Shown here: positions 42,341 through 53,148 of the stretch, piece by piece
How the letters are laid out: every line of letters starts with the position of its first letter
Position numbering within the stretch: the first letter of the stretch is position 1
From: Promicromonospora umidemergens
Lineage (GTDB): Bacteria > Actinomycetota > Actinomycetes > Actinomycetales > Cellulomonadaceae
Reading direction: 5' to 3'
Assembly (NCBI RefSeq): GCF_024171995.1
Contig: NZ_JAMTCT010000006.1
Location: 1-64,000 of the forward strand
DNA: 64,000 nt
Notes under the pieces: model-generated
Told to the model about the DNA's origin: nothing
The model's database searches: none
Seen by the model: the letters and a program-made list of their open reading frames with translations, nothing else
Program-made: the position numbers and the translations under genes

Positions 42341-44671
42341 TTGCCAGGTAAAGAAGGATACGATCTGGTCGTCGTCGCGAACCGGCTGCCGGTCGATTTC
42401 TCGGTCGGCCCGGACGGAGACCTCACCTGGCAGAGGTCACCCGGTGGCCTCGTCACAGCGCTCGAGCCCGTGATGCAGGGCGCCGACGGCGCCTGGGTCG
42501 GCTGGTCCGGCGCCCCCGACCTCGCGCACGAGCCGTTCGAGGCCGACGGCATGCTGCTGGTCCCGGTCACGCTCAACGCCGTCGAGATCGAGCGCTATTA
42601 CGAGGGCTTCTCCAACGCCACGCTCTGGCCGCTCTACCACGACGTCATCGAGCGGCCCGACTACCACCGCCAGTGGTGGGACGCGTACCGCCGGGTCAAC
42701 CAGCGCTTCGCCGACGCCGCGGCAGAAGAGGCGGCGGAGGGCGCCGTCGTCTGGGTGCACGACTACCAGCTCCAGCTCGTCCCCCGCATGCTTCGCGACC
42801 TGCGGCCGGACCTGCGCATCGGGTTCTTCGACCACATCCCGTTCCCACCCGTCGAGCTGTTCGCGCAGCTCCCGTGGCGCCGCCAGATCATCGACGGGCT
42901 GCTCGGCGCCGACCTCGTGGGCTTCCAGCGCAACGGCGACGCGGCGAACTTCGTGCGGTCCGCACGCCGGCTCACCGGATACACGACGCGCGGCCCGGTC
43001 ATCACGATCCCCGACGCCGACGGACGTCCCGGCCGGCACGTGCGCGCGTCGTCGTTCCCCATCTCCATCGACTCCCGCCGGTTCGACACCCTCGCCCGCA
43101 CGCCAGAGGTGCAGGCACGGGCCAAGGAGATCAAGGCCGACCTCGGCAACCCCGCGACCCTGATGCTGGGTGTCGACCGGCTCGACTACACCAAGGGCAT
43201 CCGGCACCGCATCAAGGCGTACGGCGAGCTGCTCGACGACGGCCGCCTCGACGTCGAGCACGCCACGCTCGTGCAGGTCGCCAGCCCGAGCCGGGAGAAC
43301 GTCGGCGCCTACCAGGAGCTCCGCGAGCACGTCGAGGGCCTGGTCGGCCGGATCAACGGCGAGTACGGCGAGCTGGGCCACTCCGCCATCCACTACCTGC
43401 ACCACTCCTACCCGCCGGAGGAGATGGCTGCGCTCTACCTGGCGGCCGACGTGCTGCTGGTGACGTCGCTGCGGGACGGCATGAACCTGGTCGCCAAGGA
43501 GTACATCGCCGCCCGCTCCGACGAGCGCGGCGCGCTGGTGCTGAGCGAGTTCACCGGCGCCGCCGACGAGCTCTCGCCCGGTCCCCTGCTGGTCAACCCG
43601 CACGACATCGACGGCATGAAGGACATCATCGTGGCGGCCGCGACCATGGACCCGAAGGAGCAGCGCCGCCGCATGCGGCGCCTGCGCCGCAAGGTCCTTG
43701 CCGACGACGTCGCCAAGTGGTCGGAGACCTTCCTCGGCGTGCTCACCTCCGTACCCGCCCGGCCGCTCACCGTCGACCCGCGCTCGGCCGAGCCCCGCCA
43801 CCACAACCTCCGCGACGCGCTGACGGCGTTCACCACGGTGCCGGAGGGCGTGCCCGCGCGGGGCCGGCTCGCCCGCATGGGCAACGGGAACGGGCGGCGC
43901 AGGAAGCCGACCACCGGCTGGCTGCTCGCGTGCGACTTCGACGGGACCCTCGCGCCGCTCGTGGACGACCCCAAGTCGTCCACGATGACGCGTGCGGCGC
44001 GCACCGCCATCGACCAGCTGCACGCGCTCGGCCAGGAGACGCCGGTGCGCCTCGCGTTCATCTCCGGGCGGGACCTGTCCGATTTGGCCGAGCGGACGGT
44101 CGCCCCCGACGGCACGTTCCTCGTCGGCAGCCACGGCGCGGAGGCGGGGCGAGCCACCACCACCGGCGTCGAGCAGGTGCCGTTCCACCTGACCACCACC
44201 CAGTCCGGCGAGCTCGATGCGCTCGTCGCGGGGTTCGAGTCGGCGGTATCGGGACGCGAGGGGGCCTGGGTGCAGGTCAAGCCGGCTGCCGCCGTCGCCC
44301 ACACGCGCCTGGCGAGCGTGGACGACGCCGCCGCCATCACGCTGGCCGCCGACGAGGTGGCCGCCAACCTGGGGCTGCCCGCCATGCACGGCAAGGACGT
44401 GGTCGAGGTGTCGGTGGTGCCGACGAGCAAGGGCGAGGCGCTGCGCCGGCTGCGGGGCACCGTCGCGGCCGAGCTGGGCGTCGAGAAGGTGCGCGTCCTG
44501 TACGCGGGCGACGACACCACCGACGAGCACGCCTTCGGTGCACTCGAGTCCGGCGACCTGTCGATCAAGGTGGGCACCGGCGACACGCTCGCCTCGCACC
44601 GCGTACCCGACCCAGACGCGCTGGCCGCCGTCCTCGCCGGCCTCGCACGGACCCTGCGGAGCAACGACTGA
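42341..44671 (+). CDS. otsA-otsB: Bifunctional trehalose-6-phosphate synthase/phosphatase
   Basis: 776 residues from TTG 42341, seven bases after AAGGAG; a TTG at 42296 is also in frame but lacks a Shine-Dalgarno. Residues 1 to about 480 are OtsA (GT20): VVVANRLPVDFS, VWVHDYQLQLVP, GVDRLDYTKGI and SLRDGMNLVAKEYIAAR. Residues about 525-770 are OtsB, a HAD phosphatase: LACDFDGTLAPL (Asp532 nucleophile), FISGRDLSDL and YAGDDTTDEHAF. One polypeptide thus makes trehalose-6-P from UDP-glucose and glucose-6-P and removes the phosphate. A hairpin overlaps the stop codon. Confidence 0.95.
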   Translation: MPGKEGYDLVVVANRLPVDFSVGPDGDLTWQRSPGGLVTALEPVMQGADGAWVGWSGAPDLAHEPFEADGMLLVPVTLNAVEIERYYEGFSNATLWPLYHDVIERPDYHRQWWDAYRRVNQRFADAAAEEAAEGAVVWVHDYQLQLVPRMLRDLRPDLRIGFFDHIPFPPVELFAQLPWRRQIIDGLLGADLVGFQRNGDAANFVRSARRLTGYTTRGPVITIPDADGRPGRHVRASSFPISIDSRRFDTLARTPEVQARAKEIKADLGNPATLMLGVDRLDYTKGIRHRIKAYGELLDDGRLDVEHATLVQVASPSRENVGAYQELREHVEGLVGRINGEYGELGHSAIHYLHHSYPPEEMAALYLAADVLLVTSLRDGMNLVAKEYIAARSDERGALVLSEFTGAADELSPGPLLVNPHDIDGMKDIIVAAATMDPKEQRRRMRRLRRKVLADDVAKWSETFLGVLTSVPARPLTVDPRSAEPRHHNLRDALTAFTTVPEGVPARGRLARMGNGNGRRRKPTTGWLLACDFDGTLAPLVDDPKSSTMTRAARTAIDQLHALGQETPVRLAFISGRDLSDLAERTVAPDGTFLVGSHGAEAGRATTTGVEQVPFHLTTTQSGELDALVAGFESAVSGREGAWVQVKPAAAVAHTRLASVDDAAAITLAADEVAANLGLPAMHGKDVVEVSVVPTSKGEALRRLRGTVAAELGVEKVRVLYAGDDTTDEHAFGALESGDLSIKVGTGDTLASHRVPDPDALAAVLAGLARTLRSND

Positions 44672-44683
44672 GCCGCAGGCTCA
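44669..44683 (+). terminator. Hairpin at the end of otsA-otsB
   Basis: TGAGCC-GCA-GGCTCA, 6-bp perfect stem that includes the stop codon. Confidence 0.45.
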
Positions 44684-44856
44684 GGCGTCAGGCAAGCGAA
44701 GGCTGACCCGGACGTGACCCCCTCGATACCACGGCCTTGGCCAACCGGGGTACGATCACGCTGCAAGTGTCACCGCCGACACGTGAGTGGAAGCAACGGC
44801 ACCCGACCACAACGGATCGTCCGGCACGTACCTGCCGGTGGAAGGATGTACTAGTC

Positions 44857-45972
<1,116 letters not shown>

Positions 45973-46020
45973 TCCCTCGGTTGATCCCTCGGCTCGCTGA
46001 GGGAACGGTTACCTCCTCGG

Positions 46021-46065
46021 GGTGTGTTGCTGTGCGTGGACCTCGTCCACGCACAGCAGCACACC
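46021..46065 (+). terminator. Strong terminator after the ABC ATPase gene
   Basis: 21-bp stem (46021-46041 against 46045-46065) with a three-base loop CTC and one G-U type difference, 48 bases past the stop. Confidence 0.85.
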
Positions 46066-46149
46066 CCGCAGGCCTTTCATCACTCCGCCCCGCGGAGACC
46101 CATGGCCCCTGCCCCACCTCGCACGGACAGTCGGCCGGCTCAGCGCAGA

Positions 46150-47409
46150 ATGGTGCCCATGCCCCAGCAGAACCTTCAGATCACCGCGGTCGCACCCGAC
46201 CCCGCGCTGCTGGACCTCCCGTGGGACGTGCCGCTGGCCGAGTGGCCCGACGACGTCCTGGCCGCGCTGCCACAGGGCATCTCGCGGCACGTGGTCCGCT
46301 TCGTGAGCCACGGGGGCCGTGTGCTCGCGATCAAGGAGATCGGCGAGACCGTCGCCTACCGCGAGTACGAGCTGCTGCGCCAGCTGCACCGCATCGAGGT
46401 GCCCTCGGTGGTCCCCGTCGGCGTCATCACGGGTCGCAGGGCGCCCGACGGCGAGCGGCTCGAGGCCGTGCTGCTGACCGAGCACCTGCAGTTCTCGCTG
46501 CCGTACCGCGCGCTGTTCAGCCAGGACCTGCGTCCGGACACGGCGACGCGCCTCATCGACGCCCTCGCGGTGCTCCTGGTGCGCCTGCACCTCGTGGGCT
46601 TCTACTGGGGCGACGTCTCGCTGTCGAACACCCTGTTCCGGCGCGACGCCGAGACGTTCGCCGCCTATCTGGTCGACGCCGAGACGGGCGACATGCACCG
46701 CACGCTGACCAACGGCCAGCGCAACTACGACGTCGACCTGGCCCGCACCAACATCATCGGCGAGCTCATGGACCTCTCCGCGGGCGAGCTGCTCGACGAG
46801 GCCGTCGACGAGGTCGCGATCGGCGATGCGCTCGTGGAGCGCTACCAGGAGCTGTGGAACGCCCTCACCGGCTCGGAGGCGTTCGACTCCGACGACCGCT
46901 GGCGCGTCGCCGCCCGCATCGAGCGGCTCAACGACCTCGGCTTCGACGTGGGCGAGCTCGAGATCACCACGGACATCGACGGCACCAAGGTACGCATCCA
47001 GCCCAAGGTGGTCGACGCCGGGCACCACTCCCGCCGCCTGCTCCGCCTCACCGGGCTGGACGTGCAGGAGAACCAGGCCCGCCGCATGCTCAACGACCTC
47101 GACAGCTATCGCGCCGCGACGGACCGGCAGAACGACCAGGAGCAGATCGTCGCGCACGCCTGGGTGCGCCAGGTGTTCCGCCCGACGATCGACGCGGTGC
47201 CGCGCGAGCTGCGCCGCAAGCTGGAGCCGGCGCAGCTGTTCCACGAGATCCTCGACCACCGCTGGTACATCTCGCAGCAGGCCCAGCGGGACATCCCGCT
47301 GCCCGAGGCCGCCGAGTCCTATGTGGAGCGCGTGCTGCGGCACCGCCCGGACGAGGACGCCGTGCTCGGCCTCGCGCCGGGCGAGGCCGACCCGGCAGAC
47401 CTCGAGTGA
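46150..47409 (+). CDS. DUF4032 protein with kinase-like fold
   Basis: 419 residues from ATG 46150 (ATG 46159 is equally possible; no Shine-Dalgarno). The N-terminal half has a kinase-like layout: AIKEIGETVAYREYELL (Lys), LHLVGFYWGDVSLSNTLF (catalytic Asp and Asn, as in LPS-kinase-like folds) and LVDAETGDM (in place of DFG). The C-terminal half WYISQQAQRDIPLPEA is typical DUF4032. Substrate unknown. It is found across actinobacteria. It is convergent with rlmB. Confidence 0.8.
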   Translation: MVPMPQQNLQITAVAPDPALLDLPWDVPLAEWPDDVLAALPQGISRHVVRFVSHGGRVLAIKEIGETVAYREYELLRQLHRIEVPSVVPVGVITGRRAPDGERLEAVLLTEHLQFSLPYRALFSQDLRPDTATRLIDALAVLLVRLHLVGFYWGDVSLSNTLFRRDAETFAAYLVDAETGDMHRTLTNGQRNYDVDLARTNIIGELMDLSAGELLDEAVDEVAIGDALVERYQELWNALTGSEAFDSDDRWRVAARIERLNDLGFDVGELEITTDIDGTKVRIQPKVVDAGHHSRRLLRLTGLDVQENQARRMLNDLDSYRAATDRQNDQEQIVAHAWVRQVFRPTIDAVPRELRRKLEPAQLFHEILDHRWYISQQAQRDIPLPEAAESYVERVLRHRPDEDAVLGLAPGEADPADLE

Positions 47410-47423
47410 TCGATAGATCCTCA

Positions 47424-47453
47424 GGTGACCGGCAGCCCGAGCTGCCGATCACT
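47424..47453. terminator. Palindromic terminator between DUF4032 gene and rlmB
   Basis: GGTGACCGGCAGC (47424-47436), loop CCGA, GCTGCCGATCACT (47441-47453): 13 bp with internal mismatches, spanning the rlmB stop codon. Its GAGCTGCCGATCAC core is identical to that in the palindrome at 23895-23956. Confidence 0.7.
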
Positions 47454-48438
47454 CGCCCGAGGTCGCCCCTGCCGCCCGCTGCTTCGCGACCTCGTAGAGG
47501 GTGATACCCGCGGCTACCGCGGCGTTCAGCGACTCCGTGGTGGTGGCGATCGGGATGGAGACGATCGCGTCGCACGTCTCGCGCACCAGACGGGACAGGC
47601 CCTTGCCCTCTGAGCCCACGACCAGCACGAGCGGGTCGGTGGCGAACGCGAGCTCGCCCACCTCCATGTCGCCGCCGGCGTCGAGCCCCACCACGAAGCA
47701 GCCGGTCTTCTTCAGCTCGGCGAGCTCGCGGGCCAGGTTCGTCGCACGCGCCACGGGGACGCGTGCCGCAGCGCCCGCCGACACCTTCCAGGCCGACGCC
47801 GTCACGCCAGCGGCGCGCCGCTCCGGCACCAGCACACCGTGCGCGCCGAACGCGCCGGCGGACCGGAGCACGGCGCCGAGGTTGCGCGGGTCGGTGACGC
47901 TGTCGAGCGCGACGATCAGCGGCGCCTCCCCCGCCTCAGCGGCGGCGTCGAGCAGGTCCTCGGTGTCCTTGTAGTCGTACGGCGGCACCTTGATGGCCAC
48001 GCCCTGGTGCACCGCGCCGTCGGTGATCTTGTCCAGGTCGAGGCGCGACGCCTCGAACATCGGGTGGCTGCGCGCGTGCGCGATCTCCAGGATCTCCTGG
48101 GTGCGGTCGTCCGACTCCAGGTGCGTGGCCAGGTAGATGCCCTCGACGGGCATCTCCGCGCGCAGCGCCTCGAGCGCCGCGTTACGGCCGGCGACGATCT
48201 CGGTCGCACCATCGCCCTTGCGGCCCGCACCGTGGCGGCCCGGCCGCCGCCCGGCGGCAACGCGCTTCTCCGCCGCGACCTTGCGCTCGTGCGCGGGGTG
48301 GTAGGTCCGGTCCTCCGCCTTGGGCGTCGGCCCCTTGCCCTGCAGCGCCTTGCGGCTGTGGCCGCCGGTGCCGACCTGGGCTCCCTTCTTGGAGCCGGTC
48401 TTGCGCACCGCACCGGCGCGCTTCGAGTTTCCTGCCAT
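47449..48438 (-). CDS. rlmB: 23S rRNA 2'-O-methyltransferase, RlmB/TrmH (SpoU) family
   Basis: 329 residues. A basic, disordered N-terminus (KRAGAVRKTGSKKGAQVG, about residues 1-75) precedes the SpoU substrate-binding and knotted SAM domains: GRNAALEALRAEMPVEGIYL, ALDSVTDPRNLGAVLRSA (motif 1), LVVGSEGKGLSRL (motif 2) and SIPIATTTESLNAAVAAGI (motif 3). RlmB modifies G2251 of 23S rRNA in E. coli; the exact target here is inferred. It is downstream of cysS with 95 bases between, matching the mycobacterial order. Confidence 0.93.
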   Translation of the reverse strand: MAGNSKRAGAVRKTGSKKGAQVGTGGHSRKALQGKGPTPKAEDRTYHPAHERKVAAEKRVAAGRRPGRHGAGRKGDGATEIVAGRNAALEALRAEMPVEGIYLATHLESDDRTQEILEIAHARSHPMFEASRLDLDKITDGAVHQGVAIKVPPYDYKDTEDLLDAAAEAGEAPLIVALDSVTDPRNLGAVLRSAGAFGAHGVLVPERRAAGVTASAWKVSAGAAARVPVARATNLARELAELKKTGCFVVGLDAGGDMEVGELAFATDPLVLVVGSEGKGLSRLVRETCDAIVSIPIATTTESLNAAVAAGITLYEVAKQRAAGATSGE

Positions 48439-48459
48439 GGTGTGTCTCGTCTCTCAGCC

Positions 48460-48523
48460 GGTGGTCGAGCTTGTCGCGACCACCGCGGGTTCGGTAGAGG
48501 TGGCCTCGACAAGCTCGGCCACC
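48460..48523. repeat. Inverted repeat between rlmB and cysS
   Basis: GGTGGTCGAGCTTGTCG (48460-48476) pairs with CGACAAGCTCGGCCACC (48507-48523), one mismatch. GGTCGAGCTTGTCG-type inverted repeats are common intergenic elements in Micrococcales; it may act as attenuator or terminator of cysS. Confidence 0.65.
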
Positions 48524-48533
48524 AGGGAAAAGT

Positions 48534-49961
48534 TCAGGAGAGCGTCCAGCGGGCGCCGTCGGCGGAGTCCTGGACCTCGATCCCGGCGGCCGCGAGGCGG
48601 TCCCGGATCGCGTCGGAGGCGGCCCAGTCCTTGGCGGCACGTGCCTCGGCGCGCGCCTTGAGCTCCGCCGCGACGAGCCCGTCGAGCGCGGTGGCGTACC
48701 GGTCGTCGGTGGACGTCGCCCACTGCGGGTCCGCCGGGTCAAGACCCAGCACGTCGAGCATCGCACGCAATGTCACCAGCTCGGCACGCACGGCGGCGTC
48801 CGCCCCGGCCGCGAGCGCGGTGTTGCCTGCCCGCAGGTGCTCGTGCACGACGGCGAGCGCCTGCGGCACGTTCAGGTCGTCGTCCATCGCCGCCGCGAAG
48901 GCCTCTGGGACCTCGGCCTTGGCGATCTCCTCTGCCGGGACGTCCCCGACCCGCTCCGACGCGCGGGTCACGAACCCCGACAGGCGCTCCCACGTGGTGC
49001 GGGCCTCGTCGAGGGTGTCGGGCGCCCACTCCAGCATGGACCGGTACTGCACGGCGGCCAGCGCGTAGCGCACCACCGGCGCGGGTGCCTGGCTGAGCAG
49101 CTCGCTGACGAGCAGGCCGTTGCCGAGGGACTTCGACATCTTCACGCCGGACTGCGTCACCCACGCGACGTGCATCCAGCGCTGGGCGAACTCGTAGCCG
49201 GCCGCGCGTGACTGCGCCTGCTCGTTCTCGTGGTGCGGGAACCGCAGGTCGAGGCCGCCACCGTGGATGTCGAACGACTCGCCGAGGTAGCGGCGAGCCA
49301 TCGCGGAGCACTCCAGGTGCCAGCCGGGACGGCCGCGACCGTACGGGGTGTCCCAGGAGGCCGACTCCGGCTCGCCCGGCTTGGGAGCCTTCCACAGGGC
49401 GAAGTCGTGCGGGTTCTTCTTGGCCTCGGCGGCGGAGCCCGCGGCGACGTCCGCGCCCTCCTCCGGGCTGAGGTCCTCGACCTTCTGCCGCGTGAGCTCC
49501 CCGTAGGCGGGCCAGGAGCGGACGTCGAACCAGACGTTGCCCTCGCCGGTGCTGTAGGCGTGGCCCTTCTCGACCAGTCGTTCCATGAGCCCGACCATCT
49601 CGGGCACGCTGCCGGTGGCGCGCGGCTCGTAGGTGGGCGGGAGGACGCCGAGCGCGTCGTACGCCTGGGAGAACACGCGCTCGTACAGCGCGGCGTGCGC
49701 CCACCACTCGCGGCCGGCGGCGGCCGACTTGGCCAGGACCTTGTCGTCGATGTCGGTGACGTTCCGGATCAGGGTGACCTTCAGGCCCCGCCGGGTGAGC
49801 CAGCGGCGCAGCACGTCGAACGCGACCGCCGGGCGCAGATGGCCCACGTGCGGGTGCGACTGCACCGTTGCGCCACACAGGTAGATGCCGACCTCGCCCG
49901 GGGTGATGGGGGTGAGGTCGCGCACCTCGCGCGCAGCGGTGTCAAACAGGCGGATGGTCAC
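48534..49961 (-). CDS. cysS: Cysteinyl-tRNA synthetase
   Basis: 475 residues, class I synthetase. [20 protein letters not shown] carries the first zinc Cys and the HIGH motif (HVGH). [18 protein letters not shown] and [18 protein letters not shown] give the other zinc and substrate residues. MSKSLGN is the KMSKS loop. The C-terminal DALR region ends [20 protein letters not shown]. The features fit CysS rather than the mycothiol ligase MshC. Start at ATG 49961. It lies 21 bases from the SRPBCC gene upstream on the same strand, so they may be co-transcribed. Confidence 0.95.
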   Translation of the reverse strand: MTIRLFDTAAREVRDLTPITPGEVGIYLCGATVQSHPHVGHLRPAVAFDVLRRWLTRRGLKVTLIRNVTDIDDKVLAKSAAAGREWWAHAALYERVFSQAYDALGVLPPTYEPRATGSVPEMVGLMERLVEKGHAYSTGEGNVWFDVRSWPAYGELTRQKVEDLSPEEGADVAAGSAAEAKKNPHDFALWKAPKPGEPESASWDTPYGRGRPGWHLECSAMARRYLGESFDIHGGGLDLRFPHHENEQAQSRAAGYEFAQRWMHVAWVTQSGVKMSKSLGNGLLVSELLSQAPAPVVRYALAAVQYRSMLEWAPDTLDEARTTWERLSGFVTRASERVGDVPAEEIAKAEVPEAFAAAMDDDLNVPQALAVVHEHLRAGNTALAAGADAAVRAELVTLRAMLDVLGLDPADPQWATSTDDRYATALDGLVAAELKARAEARAAKDWAASDAIRDRLAAAGIEVQDSADGARWTLS

Positions 49962-49981
49962 CTGTCAAGGGTACCGGCGCT

Positions 49982-50440
49982 TCAGCTCCCTGCCTCGACG
50001 ACGGCCCGGGCCCGCTCCAAAGTCTGCCGCATGCCCCGCACGTTGGCCCGACGGCGGTGCCAGCCCGCCAGCGCCCAGTACACGCGGGACACACCGCGTT
50101 GCTCCAGCTCGAACGACTCGGTGACGTCGCAGCCACCGTCCGCCGGCACCATCCGGTAGCGCCAGTTGTTCAGGCGCCTTCCGCCCATGTACACGGTGAA
50201 GCCGAAGTCCCGGCCCTGCTCGCAGTGGGTCACCTTGCACTGCGTCCAGTACACGGGCCCCACCCCGTTGCGCCGGACGTGGCCCCGGAAGTGCGCGCCC
50301 ACGGCGGGGCCGGTCGCTCCGTCGGTCCATTCCGCCTCGAAGGTCTCCGGGCTCAGCTCACCCACTCGCGTGACATCGCTGAGCAGGTCCCAGACCTCGC
50401 TCGGGTCCGCGTCCATGTGCACCGTCACTTCTGCTCGCAT
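49982..50440 (-). CDS. SRPBCC (START-like) family protein
   Basis: 152 residues. The polyketide-cyclase/dehydratase fold starts VTVHMDADPSEVWDLLSDVT and includes WTDGATGPAVGAHFRGHVRR and DVTESFELEQRGVSRVYW. These small proteins bind hydrophobic ligands; no substrate is indicated. It is immediately upstream of cysS on the minus strand and 45 bases downstream of the aldolase-like gene. Confidence 0.85.
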   Translation of the reverse strand: MRAEVTVHMDADPSEVWDLLSDVTRVGELSPETFEAEWTDGATGPAVGAHFRGHVRRNGVGPVYWTQCKVTHCEQGRDFGFTVYMGGRRLNNWRYRMVPADGGCDVTESFELEQRGVSRVYWALAGWHRRRANVRGMRQTLERARAVVEAGS

Positions 50441-50485
50441 GGGTGCACACTACTGTCTTTGCGTCAGTAGCCCGTGCCCGACGGC

Positions 50486-51703
50486 CTAGCCGAAGTTCTT
50501 GCCTTCACCCCGGTACGTCGGCACGGTCTCCACGATCTCGGTGCCGCTGACGAGGTGGACCCGGTCGAACCGCTCCAACATCTCCCCCGCCTTCGCGTGC
50601 CGCAGCCAGACCCGGTCGCCGGTGTGCAGCCGGCCGTCGGGCGAGAGCCCGCGGGCCACGCGCAGCGGGGTCTGCACCTCGCCGGCGCCCTCCGGGCCGC
50701 TCAGGGCGTAGCCGGGCGTGAACGGACGGGGCAGGCGTGCGGCACCCGCCTTGCCCGAGGCCGCGTACCCGCCCGAGAAGGCGGTGACCCAGCCGGGCGC
50801 CGGCTCGCGCACGACGTCGAGCCCGAAGAACGCGGCGGGGCGCGCCTGGAACGAGCGGTAGCCGTCGAACAGGCCGGGCGCGTACAGGCCCGAGCCTGCG
50901 GTGACCTCGTTGACCCCTGGAGCGCCACCGCTCACCTCGATGGAGCCGGTCCCGCCCGCGTTGACGAGCACTACCTCCTGCCCGACGGCGTCCCGCACCG
51001 CCGCGAGGATCCGTACCCGGCGCTCGTTCACCTCACGCATCGAGAGGCGCTTGACGAGCCGGACGGCGGGGCTCGTGTCGGGCAGGCCCGCCACCTGGGC
51101 CTCGTAGAACATGAGGCCGCGCACGCTCAGCCCCTTCGCCTGGGCCACCGTCGCGAGAGCGGCGACGTCGCCGGGCTCGCGCAGCGGCGAGCGCCGCACC
51201 CCGAGATGGGCGGTCAGCGCACCGGCACCGACACGCAGCGAGCAGTCGACGTCCAGGCACACCTGGACCGGGCCGGCGTCCGCCGTGCCGCGCACGCCGC
51301 CGGCCGGTCCTTCGGCGTCTGCGATCAGGCCGAGGTGGGCGACGTCGTCGACCATCAGGGTGATCTCCGCGCGGGCCGTCGCGTCGGCCGCCAACGTGGC
51401 AAGAGCCTGCCTGTCCACCGTCGGGTATCCGACCAGCACGTCGCGCACGCCCCTGCTGACCAGCCACAGCGCCTCGCGCAGCGAGTACGCCATGACGCCG
51501 GCGAACCCGTGCCCGACGGCACGGTCGACCAGCGAGCGCACGCGCACCGACTTCGACGCGACGCGGACGGGAACGCCGTCGGCGCGCTTGAGGAGGTCGA
51601 GCGCGTTGGCGTCGAACACGTCCAGGTCCACGACGGCGACGGGCGCGGGCAGTCCGGAGGTAGCGGCGGACAGCCGCGCGACGGTGTCTGCTGCGGAGCT
51701 CAT
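50486..51703 (-). CDS. PLP-dependent amino acid aldolase/deaminase (alanine racemase fold)
   Basis: 405 residues. The alanine-racemase-like barrel begins VAVVDLDVFDANALDLL, with the PLP lysine in PVRVASKSVRVRSL (about residue 51). GLMFYEAQVAGLPDT and VNAGGTGSIEVSGG are further barrel motifs; the C-terminal part GDRVWLRHAKAGEMLERFD is the D-threonine-aldolase/D-serine-dehydratase-like metal domain. It is usually annotated amino acid deaminase/aldolase. It is divergent from the lactone oxidase gene, a pair kept together in many actinobacteria, suggesting one metabolic step. Substrate unknown. Confidence 0.85.
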   Translation of the reverse strand: MSSAADTVARLSAATSGLPAPVAVVDLDVFDANALDLLKRADGVPVRVASKSVRVRSLVDRAVGHGFAGVMAYSLREALWLVSRGVRDVLVGYPTVDRQALATLAADATARAEITLMVDDVAHLGLIADAEGPAGGVRGTADAGPVQVCLDVDCSLRVGAGALTAHLGVRRSPLREPGDVAALATVAQAKGLSVRGLMFYEAQVAGLPDTSPAVRLVKRLSMREVNERRVRILAAVRDAVGQEVVLVNAGGTGSIEVSGGAPGVNEVTAGSGLYAPGLFDGYRSFQARPAAFFGLDVVREPAPGWVTAFSGGYAASGKAGAARLPRPFTPGYALSGPEGAGEVQTPLRVARGLSPDGRLHTGDRVWLRHAKAGEMLERFDRVHLVSGTEIVETVPTYRGEGKNFG

Positions 51704-51810
51704 GACCGCACGCTACTCCCCGGACCGGGGCACGGCGCGGCCCGCCAGGGCGGTTCGCGCCCGAGATCTTGGCTCTGGTCCGCCGCGCGGGGGCGTGCGA
51801 TAGTGCATCC

Positions 51811-53148
51811 GTGATCTGGACGAACTGGGCACGCACCGTCAGCGTGACGCCTGTACGGCTGGAACAGCCGGCCTCGGAGGACGAGCTGTCCGACGCCGTG
51901 CGCCGCGCCGTGCGGGAGGGCCACCAGGTCCGCGTCGTCGGCGGGGGGCACTCGTTCGCGCCGGCGGCTGCCACGGAGGGCGTGCAGCTCAACCTCGATC
52001 GTCTGGACGCCCTGCACCGCGTCGAGCGTGATCCCGACACGGGCCACGCCCTCGTCACCGTGGGCGCAGGCATGCGGCTGCGCCGGCTCAACCGGATCCT
52101 GGCCGAGCGCGGGCTCGGCATGCAGAACCTCGGCGACATCGACCGGCAGTCGGTGGCCGGCGCCATCTCGACGGGCACGCACGGCACCGGAGCCAGGTTC
52201 GGCGGTCTCGCCACCCAGGTGCGCGCCCTGACGGTCGTAGGGCCCGACGGCGAGGTCGCCCGCGCCACGCCGACCGAGCGGCACGACCTGTTCGAGGCCT
52301 CACGACTCGGCCTCGGCGCGACGGGTGTGCTGAGCACCGTGACCATCGAGGCCGTCCCCGCCTTCGACCTGTACGCCGTCGAGGAGCCCTGGCCGCTGGA
52401 CCGCATCCTTGAGTGCGTCCACGACCTCGTCGCGGACAACGACCACTTCGAGTTCCTCTGGTTCCCCGCCACGCACCGGGCACTCACCATGCGCAACATG
52501 CGGGTCGAGCCCGAGCAGCACAGCGGTTCGAGCATCGGCCGTCGCGGGCGACGGCTCGCCGGGGCGGCGCGCACCTTCCTCGACGAGGAGGTGCTGTCGA
52601 ACGGGCTGTTCGAGGTGACCAACCGGATAGCGACGGCATTCCCTGCCACGACACCAGCGCTCGGCGAGCTCGCGACCCGGGCGCTGACGGCCCGGCGGTA
52701 CACGGCACCGGCGCACGAGGTGTTCTGCACCAACCGCCGCGTGCGGTTCCGAGAGATGGAGTACGCGATCCCGCGCGCCACCGTCGTCGAGGTGCTGAGG
52801 GAGCTCGCCGCCTGGCGGCGGTCCAGCGGCGAGAACATCCCGTTCCCCGTGGAGGTGCGCTTCGCGCCCGCCGACGACGTCTGGCTCTCCACCGCCTACG
52901 GCCGCGAGACCGCGTACATCGCTGCCCAGCAGTACTGGCGCCTGCCGCACGCGCGCTACTTCGACGCCGCCGAACGGATCTTCACGGCCGTGGGCGGGCG
53001 TCCCCACTGGGGCAAAATGCACACCCGCGACGTCGAGTACCTGGCCGGCCAGTACCGCCGCCTGCCGGACTTCCAGCGGACGCGCGCTGCCGCCGACCCC
53101 GATGGCGTGTTCACCAACCCCTACACGCAGCGGGTCCTCGGCGGTTAG
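51811..53148 (+). CDS. FAD-binding D-arabinono-1,4-lactone oxidase family protein
   Basis: 445 residues from GTG 51811; a GATAGT box at 51799-51804 is exactly six bases before the GTG, so the mRNA is probably leaderless. The FAD domain has EGHQVRVVGGGHSFAPAAA and the VAGAISTGTHGTGARFGG motif of VAO/ALO flavoproteins. The ALO domain ends PHWGKMHTRDVEYLAGQY. Relatives oxidise aldono-lactones, alditols or similar polyols with O2. It overlaps the stop of the convergent TetR gene by 4 bases (TTAG). Confidence 0.88.
   Translation: MIWTNWARTVSVTPVRLEQPASEDELSDAVRRAVREGHQVRVVGGGHSFAPAAATEGVQLNLDRLDALHRVERDPDTGHALVTVGAGMRLRRLNRILAERGLGMQNLGDIDRQSVAGAISTGTHGTGARFGGLATQVRALTVVGPDGEVARATPTERHDLFEASRLGLGATGVLSTVTIEAVPAFDLYAVEEPWPLDRILECVHDLVADNDHFEFLWFPATHRALTMRNMRVEPEQHSGSSIGRRGRRLAGAARTFLDEEVLSNGLFEVTNRIATAFPATTPALGELATRALTARRYTAPAHEVFCTNRRVRFREMEYAIPRATVVEVLRELAAWRRSSGENIPFPVEVRFAPADDVWLSTAYGRETAYIAAQQYWRLPHARYFDAAERIFTAVGGRPHWGKMHTRDVEYLAGQYRRLPDFQRTRAAADPDGVFTNPYTQRVLGG

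Noticed and set aside
48534-49961. MshC (mycothiol ligase) instead of CysS
   Set aside because: Length of 475 residues, the HVGH context and the DALR-type C-terminus fit cysteinyl-tRNA synthetase; the position next to rlmB also matches cysS.
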